DNA from: an uncultured Phycisphaerales bacterium
GTDB lineage: Bacteria > Planctomycetota > Phycisphaerae > Tepidisphaerales > Tepidisphaeraceae
Assembly: GCA_903871935.1 (NCBI GenBank)
Contig: CAIQIQ010000003.1
Coordinates: 1-64,000, forward strand
Reading direction: 5' to 3'
Length of the DNA: 64,000 nucleotides
Below the pieces are notes generated by a model. It was not told where the DNA came from, searched no databases, and saw only the letters and a list, made by a program, of their open reading frames with translations. A program made the translations under genes and the position numbers. Of this stretch, positions 42,790 through 50,618 are shown piece by piece; position 1 is the first letter of the stretch, and each line of letters starts with the position of its first letter.

Positions 42790-43818
42790 ATGGCGCAGCA
42801 ATACAAGATCGTTCTCGTGGGTTGCGGCAGCATGGCCAACGGCTGGATCAGCAACGCACTGAAGATACCAGCATGCAAGGTCGTCGGCCTGGTCGATGTC
42901 AGGAAAGAGGCGGCCACCGCGATGGCTCAGAAATATGGCCTCGGCTCCGAGATTGTTTTTGACACGCTACAACAGGCGATCGACGCGACGAAAGCTGATG
43001 TGGTCTTTGATGTCACCATCCCTGGCGCTCACCACGACGTGACGCTCACGGCCCTGAAGAACAACTGTCATGTTCTGGGAGAGAAGCCGCTGGCCGACAG
43101 CCTGGAGCATGCCCAGGAGATGGTGGCGGCCGCCCGCAAGTCGGGCAAGCTCTATGCGGTAATGCAGAATCGCCGCTTCGACCCGAATATCCGCGCCGTC
43201 CGCAAGGTGATCGAAACGGGCGCGATGGGCGCGGTTGCTGAAGTGCACGCCGACTTCTTCATCGGCGCTCACTTCGGCGGATTCCGCGATGTGATGGACG
43301 ATGTGCTGATTGTTGATATGGCCATCCACACGTTCGATCAGGCCCGCTATATCAGCGGCTGCGATCCCGTGAGCGTCTATTGCCACGCATCGAATCCGGT
43401 GCACTCATGGTATAAGGGACAGGCATCGGCAACGTGCATCTTTGAGATGAGCAATGGCGTGGTCTTCACCTATCGCGGCTCCTGGTGCGCCGAAGGGCTG
43501 CAGACGACGTGGGAAAGCGATTGGCGCGTAGTTCTGTCGAAGGGAACGCTGCGATGGGATGGCGCCACATCGATCAAGGCGCAGGCGCTCAAGCCCGATG
43601 GCAAACCCGGCTTCCACAGCGAGATGGTGGACGTGCCGGCAACCATCGAGCCGTTGGCCGTCGGCGGCCATGACGGCCTGATCCGCGACTTTGTCGAATG
43701 TCTGCAAACCGGCCGCAAGCCGATGACGATCTGCGATGACAACATCAAGAGCCTGGCCATGGTGATGGCGGCCGTTGAAAGCCGCAAGACCGGCAAGAAA
43801 GTCGCGATTCGCTGGTAG
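42790..43818 (+). CDS. Gfo/Idh/MocA family oxidoreductase
   Basis: The 342-residue protein starts with the Rossmann motif IVLVGCGSMANGWI and has the EKP signature in HVLGEKPLADSLEHA. The block VDMAIHTFDQARYISGCD supplies the substrate-domain aspartate and histidine (DxxxH). The C-terminus includes HDGLIRDFVECLQTGRKP. It is the usual length and should oxidise or reduce a sugar or polyol with NAD(P). AGGAGA lies ten bases before the ATG. It is convergent with the glycosyltransferase gene, and a long inverted repeat begins two bases after its stop. Confidence 0.9.
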   Translation: MAQQYKIVLVGCGSMANGWISNALKIPACKVVGLVDVRKEAATAMAQKYGLGSEIVFDTLQQAIDATKADVVFDVTIPGAHHDVTLTALKNNCHVLGEKPLADSLEHAQEMVAAARKSGKLYAVMQNRRFDPNIRAVRKVIETGAMGAVAEVHADFFIGAHFGGFRDVMDDVLIVDMAIHTFDQARYISGCDPVSVYCHASNPVHSWYKGQASATCIFEMSNGVVFTYRGSWCAEGLQTTWESDWRVVLSKGTLRWDGATSIKAQALKPDGKPGFHSEMVDVPATIEPLAVGGHDGLIRDFVECLQTGRKPMTICDDNIKSLAMVMAAVESRKTGKKVAIRW

Positions 43819-43819
43819 A

Positions 43820-43951
43820 GTAGAGCCGGTGACCTCACCGGCGGAAGTCTGCCCACTCGAAGGTCCGCCTTTTCAATCTGGTCCGGCGGGCGGAGCGGCG
43901 CTGTACCGGTCTTTTTACCTGCTATTGGGCCGGTGAGGTCACCGGCCCTAC
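43820..43951. repeat. Long inverted repeat overlapping the end of the glycosyltransferase gene
   Basis: The 23-base arm at 43820-43842 pairs with 43929-43951 at 22 of 23 positions. Each arm is itself nearly palindromic (GCCGGTGA and TCACCGGC around CC). The right arm supplies the codons GPVTSPA at the C-terminus of the GT39-type protein on the minus strand. The left arm lies just after the Gfo/Idh/MocA stop. It could act as a two-way terminator or be a dispersed element that inserted at the 3' end. Confidence 0.7.
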
Positions 43952-45658
43952 TTTTCTTCGCATCACCATCAGATCACCAACCCGGCGTTCATCGGAGTAA
44001 AGCCAGGCGCGGACGGTGCCCAGATTCTCCAATTGTCCCTTCGTGGAACCGGGGAGGACATTCCACAATGTGTCACTGATGATCATGAGCTTGGGCCATT
44101 GCTCCGGTGGCGTCTTTTCCAGAAAGCTGTTTTCCTCCACGACCCGCAGTGTGCCGCCTTGATAGTAATGAGCCGAGGGTTCACGGAAACCGTAGGCGAT
44201 CTTCGGAGTGATCGGGTAGACCACGGAAACGACGTCGCCAACAGAGGCCTTGTCGGCAAGTCCGTCGTATTTCGCCAAGACCTTGGCCAACTCCTCACCG
44301 TAGCGCATGAAGCGGAATTCCGGCAGCATCCACGCATAGGTTGCCGCGATCAGTACCATGAACGCCCCAGCCATCCAGCCGAAGGCGATGTAGAAGCGCC
44401 GCTGGCGGAAGTACCACCATACACCCATGGTGAAGACGAAGCCCAGCACGGAGACGACCGCCATCCGGGTGTAGGGCAGGGCGCCAAGCCTTAGGGGTGC
44501 GTATGCGGCGATCCATGGGGCGCTGGCCAGAGGGCCGATCAGGAGTGCCCAGATGCCTACCGCGATCACGGAAGACTTCCAGACCAGGTTCTTGTATTGC
44601 AGACGTGCGCAGCGGACCAGAGCGTCGGCACAGAGGAATGCCAGGAAGGGATAGGTGGGCAGGACGTAGTGTGGCAGTTTGGTCTTCATGACCTCAAAGA
44701 AGATCCAAGGACCCAACGTGGCGGCGATAGCGAAGCGGGTCTGGGGGACGTGACGCTGTTTCCAGGCAACGTACACGGCCGTGGGGATCAGCAGGCTCCA
44801 GGGGAAGAACGTGCCCCACATCAGTGCCAGGTAATAGCCGAATGGACCTTTATGGCCTTCCAGCGAGGTACGAACGTGCTGGCTGGCCATGTCCAGCGTG
44901 GCCGGCAGCCAGCGAGGCTCGCGAATCTCAAGGACGATCAGCCAGGGCGCGCAAACCGCGGCGATGATCACCAGCGTGATCAGAGAGACCAGCGCCCAGC
45001 GGCCCACACTCGCCCAGAGCTCTGCGGGGCTTTGGCGCAGCCACGGCAGCCAGCGGTCGTACTCGATGGCCCCCATCGCGATGAGCGTGAAGATTGTCGG
45101 GATCAGCGCCACCGGTCCTTTGGTCAGCCCACCAAACCCCAATGCGATTCCCATCAGGAACACACCCCACCAGCGGAAGCCGTACAGGTAGAAGTACATC
45201 AGGATGAACTGCGCTGACACCAGACAAACCATCAACGTGGCGTCCGTCAGGCACATCTTTGCCGAGATGATCGCCATCACGCAGGTGCCGTAGATCACCG
45301 CACTCCAGACGCCGCGGAGCGGGCCAGCCATCTTCCATAGCCCCCAGCCCAGCAGGCACAGCACGGTCGTCTGGGCGATGGCGGCGTAGAAGCGGACGGA
45401 AAACTCGGACGGGCCGCCGAAGAGCCAATAGCCGCCAAGCTGCAGCCAGTAAACAAAGACTGGCTTTTCTGCGCGCAGGCCGCCAAGGAACTTGGGCACA
45501 ACCCAATCACCGGTCTGCCACATTTCCCTGGAGCACTCGGCGTACCAGCCCTCATCGCGATCCCAGAGGGGAACCTGCCCATTGCCGACCAGGTAGAGCC
45601 CGGCACAGGCGAGGATCGCGATGATCAGCCACCAACGGAGTTTGCGCGGATCGGTCAT
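43922..45658 (-). CDS. GT39/ArnT-type polyprenyl-phosphate glycosyltransferase
   Basis: The 578-residue protein has about 12 membrane segments and the catalytic first periplasmic loop of the PMT/ArnT family: PLWDRDEGWYAECSREMWQT with the conserved Asp-Glu pair, then FLGGLRAEKPVFVYWLQLGG. The C-terminal soluble part follows. It should transfer a sugar from a lipid-linked donor to a protein or lipid outside the membrane. The ATG at 45658 opens the first membrane segment; the extra open frame upstream is low complexity. The last codons, GPVTSPAQ, come from an inverted repeat. A small membrane-protein gene ends 34 bases upstream, so both may be co-transcribed. Confidence 0.85.
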   Translation of the reverse strand: MTDPRKLRWWLIIAILACAGLYLVGNGQVPLWDRDEGWYAECSREMWQTGDWVVPKFLGGLRAEKPVFVYWLQLGGYWLFGGPSEFSVRFYAAIAQTTVLCLLGWGLWKMAGPLRGVWSAVIYGTCVMAIISAKMCLTDATLMVCLVSAQFILMYFYLYGFRWWGVFLMGIALGFGGLTKGPVALIPTIFTLIAMGAIEYDRWLPWLRQSPAELWASVGRWALVSLITLVIIAAVCAPWLIVLEIREPRWLPATLDMASQHVRTSLEGHKGPFGYYLALMWGTFFPWSLLIPTAVYVAWKQRHVPQTRFAIAATLGPWIFFEVMKTKLPHYVLPTYPFLAFLCADALVRCARLQYKNLVWKSSVIAVGIWALLIGPLASAPWIAAYAPLRLGALPYTRMAVVSVLGFVFTMGVWWYFRQRRFYIAFGWMAGAFMVLIAATYAWMLPEFRFMRYGEELAKVLAKYDGLADKASVGDVVSVVYPITPKIAYGFREPSAHYYQGGTLRVVEENSFLEKTPPEQWPKLMIISDTLWNVLPGSTKGQLENLGTVRAWLYSDERRVGDLMVMRRKVGPVTSPAQ

Positions 45659-45692
45659 CTGGGCGGATAGAGTAGGGGATTGCGGCGGGTGG

Positions 45693-46148
45693 TCAACGTA
45701 TGGAGGCGGGCTGGGTGGTACTTGGGCGCGAGGTCTCACGACGTTCCTGGGCCGCGTCGTATCTCCAGGTATGCCCAGGAGGGACGAAATCGGTCAGGTC
45801 GACGACGGTTGAGCCGTCGGGCCGCAGGATCATGACCTGATAGGTGCCGGAGGAGAGAAAGAAGCGGGCACTGTACTGGTTTTGCTCGTCAAGCTTCATG
45901 CTCAGGTGGGACAGCGCCGGGTCAGCCGCTACGGTGGGTATCACCTCGACGGTGTCGCCATCCAAGAGCTTGTCACCGGCCACGACGATCGTACAGTTGG
46001 TCTCCGGTGTGATCAGGAAGCGATACCAGATGATGGCGGCGCACAACACGACAATGGTCATGGTGGCCGCCAGTGTGAGCCATACCGTCCAAGATCTGGT
46101 GGCGGGTGAGGGTCTATCGCTGTTGCCGTTGCTGTCGCTGCTATCCAT
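45693..46148 (-). CDS. Membrane-anchored protein of unknown function
   Basis: From the ATG at 46148 the product has 151 residues: a charged N-terminus, one membrane segment (WLTLAATMTIVVLCAAIIWY) and a beta-rich extracytoplasmic part (CTIVVAGDKLLDGDTVEV, then YQVMILRPDGSTVVDLTD), perhaps a single beta-sandwich. The frame extends far upstream to 47645, but that part is antisense to thrC and not real. The product may work with the glycosyltransferase encoded directly downstream. I do not recognise a family. Confidence 0.6.
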   Translation of the reverse strand: MDSSDSNGNSDRPSPATRSWTVWLTLAATMTIVVLCAAIIWYRFLITPETNCTIVVAGDKLLDGDTVEVIPTVAADPALSHLSMKLDEQNQYSARFFLSSGTYQVMILRPDGSTVVDLTDFVPPGHTWRYDAAQERRETSRPSTTQPASIR

Positions 46149-46226
46149 GGACGTTAATGAGTCTACTCGCAGAGGTCCGGTAAGCAATGGACAAAGGGGC
46201 ATCTGCTGCTTAGTCTTTGCCCCGCC

Positions 46227-47633
46227 ATGAGCGAAACTGCTTTTCAGAAGTGCACGAATCCCGCATGCGGGGCCACCTTTGGCATCGACGAAGTCTTGAC
46301 CGGCTGTACGAAGTGCCGGAGCCTTCTGGACATAAGCTATGACTGGAACCGTCTGCCGGTACCGCGGAGCCTGGCGTTCTTCGAGCATCGGTGGATGACC
46401 AAGGGGATGAACGCATCTGGGGCACTGGATTTTTCCGGTGTCTGGCGTTTTCGCGAATTGATGCCGTTCTTTCGTAGCGAGGCGGACATCGTCACGATCG
46501 GCGAAGGCAGGACGCTGCTGCAGACGGCCGATCTGCTGGCGAAGCAGATCGGGATGAAGCAGGGGAACCTGGCGCTGCAGTATGAAGGGCTCAACCCTTC
46601 CGGAAGCTTCAAGGATAACGGGATGACGGCGGCCTTTACCCACGCGCGCATGGTGGGGGCGACCAAGGTGGCGTGCGCGTCGACGGGTAATACCTCGGCG
46701 AGCCTTGCGATGTATGCATCGCTGACCGGCTTTAAGGGGCTGGTGTTCATCGGTTCGGGCAAGATCTCCATCGGCAAACTGTCGCAGGCGCTGGATTACG
46801 GCGGGCTTACGTTGCAGATCCAGGGCGACTTTGATGACTGCCTGCGGCGGATCCGGCAGATTGCGGCCGACCCGAAGAACGGCATCTACCTGATGAACAG
46901 CGTGAACCCCTTCCGCCTGGAAGGGCAGAAGTCGATCATGCTGCGGGTGCTGGAGGCGCGCGGGTGGGAGGCCCCGGACTGGATCGTCGTGCCCGGCGGA
47001 AACCTGGGCAATTGTTCGGCGTTCGGCAAGGCGTTCATGGAGATGAAGGAGTTGGGCCTGATCAAGCGGATCCCACGGCTGGCGATCATCAACGCCAGCG
47101 GCGCCAATACGCTCAATGAACTGGTCAGCTGCCGAGGAGTGAAGTGGAATGGCGGGAACTTCGATCAAAAGACGATCGGTGGACTGTATGCCGCGATGGA
47201 TGAGAGCGGATACAAGCCACACACTATCGCATCGGCCATTGAGATCAGCCGGCCGGTGAACCTGCCCAAAGCGCTGCGGGCGCTGGACGTGATGAATGGC
47301 GTGGTGCGGGAAGTGACCGATGAAGAGATCCTCGAAGCCCGCGCCAAGGTGGCACGCTGGGGATTTGGTTGCGAGCCGGCCAGTGCGGCGACGGTCGCGG
47401 GCCTGCAGAAACTGATGGCGGAGCAGATCATCTCGCCGTCGGAGAGCGTGGTCTGCATCCTGACCGGTCATGAGTTGAAGGACCCCAATGCTACGGTGAA
47501 GTATCACACGGGGATCGACATGAAGGCTGCCCAGGACCTGGCCCCGCGCGAAGTGCCACACGGCACGCTTTCCAACCCGCCGATCCAGGTGGCGGATGAT
47601 CTGGATGCGATTTTGAAGGCGATCAACGCGTAA
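46227..47633 (+). CDS. thrC: Threonine synthase
   Basis: The 468-residue protein is a PLP fold-type II enzyme. The lysine that binds PLP is in [17 protein letters not shown], the substrate asparagine block is [13 protein letters not shown], and the phosphate-binding glycine loop is [15 protein letters not shown]. The N-terminus carries a zinc-ribbon-like cysteine set (Cys9, Cys14, Cys27, Cys30), which is common in one branch of threonine synthases. It converts O-phosphohomoserine to threonine. No other threonine genes are adjacent. It is divergent from the small membrane-protein gene. Confidence 0.92.
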   Translation: MSETAFQKCTNPACGATFGIDEVLTGCTKCRSLLDISYDWNRLPVPRSLAFFEHRWMTKGMNASGALDFSGVWRFRELMPFFRSEADIVTIGEGRTLLQTADLLAKQIGMKQGNLALQYEGLNPSGSFKDNGMTAAFTHARMVGATKVACASTGNTSASLAMYASLTGFKGLVFIGSGKISIGKLSQALDYGGLTLQIQGDFDDCLRRIRQIAADPKNGIYLMNSVNPFRLEGQKSIMLRVLEARGWEAPDWIVVPGGNLGNCSAFGKAFMEMKELGLIKRIPRLAIINASGANTLNELVSCRGVKWNGGNFDQKTIGGLYAAMDESGYKPHTIASAIEISRPVNLPKALRALDVMNGVVREVTDEEILEARAKVARWGFGCEPASAATVAGLQKLMAEQIISPSESVVCILTGHELKDPNATVKYHTGIDMKAAQDLAPREVPHGTLSNPPIQVADDLDAILKAINA

Positions 47634-47655
47634 GCGAGTAGTCAAGAAGGGCCGA

Positions 47656-48001
47656 TTAGAGTGACGGGAGCGATTGGTGAAGGGTCAGCAGGGGGGCGAA
47701 GAGATCGCCCTGCTTATCAACGCGGCGGAGCGTTTGGTCGCTTTGAAAGACCAGGCGACTGGGGTCATTGTGTTTGATGGCTTGGGCCAGTTCATCCCAA
47801 CTGAGGGGGGGCGTTCGCGGGCGCGCAGAGAGCGGGTGGCGGCAACGCCCGTGGCGACGGCGGCGTGGTCGTCCAGGGGGGTGGCGCCCTCGTGCCGGCC
47901 GACCCGCAGGTAGCTCAGGAATGCCTCGACGCCCTGCGGGTCCGCGCTACCGTGCGAGTCGATCATCGGGGGGATGAAAAACGTCGTTTGGTGCAACGCA
48001 G
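47656..48001 (-). pseudogene. Frameshifted remnant, partly LigD polymerase-domain-like
   Basis: Two frames must be joined at a run of seven G (47805-47811) to read a continuous sequence. The second part, SLRARERPPLSWDELAQA and then LRRVDKQGDLFAPLLTL, resembles the C-terminus of the LigD primase-polymerase domain. The first part, SADPQGVEAFLSYLRVGRHE and following, looks more like the C-terminus of a Gfo/Idh/MocA protein, so this may be two fused fragments. No start or N-terminal domain is present, and the next gene begins at 48038. The assignment rests on remembered patterns. Confidence 0.4.
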
Positions 48002-48037
48002 GAGGACGGACTTGGTAACTACATGTCAGAGGAATCA

Positions 48038-49750
48038 ATGATGAGAATCAGGATGTTGGCGGTGGCGTTCGTTGCTCTGGCTCTTGTTGCTGCGGGACAG
48101 ATCGTCCTGGCGGCGGACGCCGGTCAGGCTGGGGCGGGGGCCGCTCCTGCAACGACCTCCAAAGTGGCGGCGAAGACGTTGAGCACGTTCCATTGCTTAG
48201 GCATCTACTGGTCGCCGGAGAACGGGGCGGCCGGGAAGAAGGTGCTGGTGAAGTTTCGCGAGATCGGGCAGGCAGCATGGCGCGAGGGACTGCCGATGCG
48301 CTACAACCCGGTGAAGACGCCGGAATGCAAGGGCGACTATCGCGGCAGCATCGTGAACTTGACGCCCGGCGCCACCTACGAGGTTGCCCTCGCGCTGGAG
48401 GGCACCGCCGTTCGCACATCCTTGAAGGCTGCCACCTGGAGTGAAAAGTTTCCGGTGGCTTCAACGGTCAAGGTTGCAAGCAGCGCGACCACGCTGATGG
48501 TGAACAAGTCGGGCACTGCCGATGGCTACGTTCTCTATGATGGCACCGGCAGCATTATTGACTGTGCCAACAAGTCCGACCTGGGGATTTCTGTGGATGC
48601 CAGCTATGTGATTCTGCGCGGCTTCACGATCAAGAACGTGAAGCAGCACGGCATCCGCATCATGAACGGCCATCACATCGTCATCGAGGATTGCGACATC
48701 AGCAAGTGGGGCAGCGAAGAGGAGAACGGCTACGGCTTTGACTATCAGGGCGGCGTATATAGCAACAACAAGGACCTACGTGCCCTCGTTATTCAGCGCT
48801 GCAAGATCCACAATCCTACCTGGAACACCAATAGCTGGGCGGAAGACCACAACAAGAGCAGGCATCCGGCAGGCCCGCAAACGATCGTGTTCTGGGAGGC
48901 CGAGGGCAACAATGTCATCCGCTACAACGAATTGTGGTCGGACAAAGACCACTACTACAACGACATCATTGGCGGCGGCAACAACGGCAGCTACCGGGGA
49001 TTCCCCGGAGCCGACAGCGATATCTATGGTAACTACATGGCCAACTGCTGGGATGACGGTATCGAGTCCGAAGGCGGCAACCAGAATGTGCGCATCTGGA
49101 ATAACTATATCGAGAACACCATGATGACGATGGCAAATGCCGCGACCTCGATCGGGCCGCTGTACGTCTGGCGCAACGTTGCGGGGCGTTCTTACAGCAA
49201 GCCCGGCAGCAGTTGGAACCTGACGCACGGGGGTTTTATGAAGATGGGGTTCGCCGACAGCGAAGATTGGATGACCGGCCACATGTACATCTTCAATAAC
49301 ACTCTGCTTCAGCCGAACGACGAGGGGCCCAATGGCCTGGGCACCGAGTCAAGAATCATCAAGCATTGCGTCAGCCGGAATAACATCTACCACGTTCGCT
49401 CGAAAGACACGCACAGCATTTCCACCGACAAGAGAAGTGCCGACAACGACTTTGACAACGACCTGCTGTCGGCCGGTCGATATCCCACTGACCAGGAGAA
49501 GCACGGAATCAAGGGCAAGCCGCTGTATGTGCCTGGCGCGGGATTCTCCTTTGAGACCAAGGCCGGTGATTTCCAGTTGGCCGACAATAGCCCGGGACGC
49601 GGCAAAGGTGAAGTGATTCCCAATTTCTGCGATGCCATCAATGGCGCGCCGGACATGGGAGCACAGCAAGCCGGCACGCCGCCGATGGTCTTTGGAGTGA
49701 AGGCCCAGTTCATTCCGCCGGTCGCGCCGGAGCGCATGCCGGTCAGATAA
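48038..49750 (+). CDS. Secreted right-handed beta-helix protein 1
   Basis: The 570-residue product has a signal peptide (RIRMLAVAFVALALVAAGQI) and an N-terminal fibronectin-like domain (CLGIYWSPENGAAGKKVLVK). A parallel beta-helix follows (YVILRGFTIKNVKQHGIRIM, then HHIVIEDCDISKWG), as in pectate-lyase-type enzymes and binding proteins. It should act on or bind an acidic polysaccharide outside the cell. The C-terminus ends in ERMPVR, almost identical to the ERMPIR end of the beta-helix protein at 61189-63012, and both have a similar opening domain. AGAGGA lies just before the ATG at 48038. It is convergent with the operon ending at 49762. Confidence 0.8.
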   Translation: MMRIRMLAVAFVALALVAAGQIVLAADAGQAGAGAAPATTSKVAAKTLSTFHCLGIYWSPENGAAGKKVLVKFREIGQAAWREGLPMRYNPVKTPECKGDYRGSIVNLTPGATYEVALALEGTAVRTSLKAATWSEKFPVASTVKVASSATTLMVNKSGTADGYVLYDGTGSIIDCANKSDLGISVDASYVILRGFTIKNVKQHGIRIMNGHHIVIEDCDISKWGSEEENGYGFDYQGGVYSNNKDLRALVIQRCKIHNPTWNTNSWAEDHNKSRHPAGPQTIVFWEAEGNNVIRYNELWSDKDHYYNDIIGGGNNGSYRGFPGADSDIYGNYMANCWDDGIESEGGNQNVRIWNNYIENTMMTMANAATSIGPLYVWRNVAGRSYSKPGSSWNLTHGGFMKMGFADSEDWMTGHMYIFNNTLLQPNDEGPNGLGTESRIIKHCVSRNNIYHVRSKDTHSISTDKRSADNDFDNDLLSAGRYPTDQEKHGIKGKPLYVPGAGFSFETKAGDFQLADNSPGRGKGEVIPNFCDAINGAPDMGAQQAGTPPMVFGVKAQFIPPVAPERMPVR

Positions 49751-49761
49751 GGTACATCGGG

Positions 49762-50601
49762 TCAATTGGAATTCGCCTGTTTTACGTGCTCGCGAAATCT
49801 CGCGAACGAGCACTCGCCATGTGTACGGACATAGTCGAACCGGCGCATCTGGCGCAGGCGCTGGGCACGGGGTTCATGCAGATGGCCGGTACGGCTGATG
49901 AACTGTCCCCACCAGCCGTTGCCACCCTTGGCGTCGCGCGTGGTTGGCGCCAGAGATGTGGCAAACTCGGCCGGGAACAGCCTCTGGAAGGGGAGCATCG
50001 AGTTGATCCAGGAATCGACGCCGATCCGCGCGATCTTCAAACCGCGGCTGTCGATGTCATCGATGATTTGCCCCAGCGAGGCAAACAGTTGCGGCATATG
50101 CGCAAAGGGCGACTCGGGCATGTAGACGTTGTGGATGTGCAGGGCGATGTAATCGTTGCGCGCGTCGTAGCGCCATAGCCCGAACGGCCGGTCTTCCTCC
50201 CACTCCTTGCGCTGTTGGGCCAGGTACTTCACCATCGGCGCTGCGAGCAGTTCGTCGTACACGTGCTGCGCCACCCGTTCCAGAGGCACGTCGGCGCACG
50301 CGGTCAGGATCTGTTCCAGTCGCGTCGCGAAGGCCAGCCACGCCGGCTCACGGCAATGGGCCGGCGCTGCGGCATCCATGAAGAGTCGAGCGTAGAACGG
50401 TGTCCAGGCGGCCGCGGCATACTCAACGAGAGTTCGCCCGGCCGGCGGCTGAACCACGCACTCCGCAGGCCGATCTCCGGCCCTCAGACTGTTGGCCAGG
50501 TGATAGACCACGAGCCGCGCAATATCGCGCTCGCACTGGCTGTAGATTGCCCAACCCTCCTCGCAACCGTACCTGCCGTACTTATGCAATTGCTCACTCA
50601 T
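49762..50601 (-). CDS. Protein of unknown function in the GH16 operon
   Basis: The 279-residue product has no signal peptide or membrane segment. It is rich in aromatic residues and helices (GRYGCEEGWAIYSQCERDIA, RPFGLWRYDARNDYIALHIH) and could be an all-alpha enzyme or binding protein. I do not recognise the family. The ATG at 50601 has GAGG six bases upstream, and the GH16 stop is 17 bases before it. It is therefore the last gene of the heparinase-GH16 unit and may handle a product of those enzymes. Confidence 0.6.
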   Translation of the reverse strand: MSEQLHKYGRYGCEEGWAIYSQCERDIARLVVYHLANSLRAGDRPAECVVQPPAGRTLVEYAAAAWTPFYARLFMDAAAPAHCREPAWLAFATRLEQILTACADVPLERVAQHVYDELLAAPMVKYLAQQRKEWEEDRPFGLWRYDARNDYIALHIHNVYMPESPFAHMPQLFASLGQIIDDIDSRGLKIARIGVDSWINSMLPFQRLFPAEFATSLAPTTRDAKGGNGWWGQFISRTGHLHEPRAQRLRQMRRFDYVRTHGECSFARFREHVKQANSN

Positions 50602-50618
50602 ATCGTACCTCGCGAAGT

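Noticed and set aside
45693-47645. 650-codon minus-strand frame extending through thrC
   Set aside because: Only the last 151 codons, outside thrC, look like a real protein. The rest is antisense to a clear threonine synthase.
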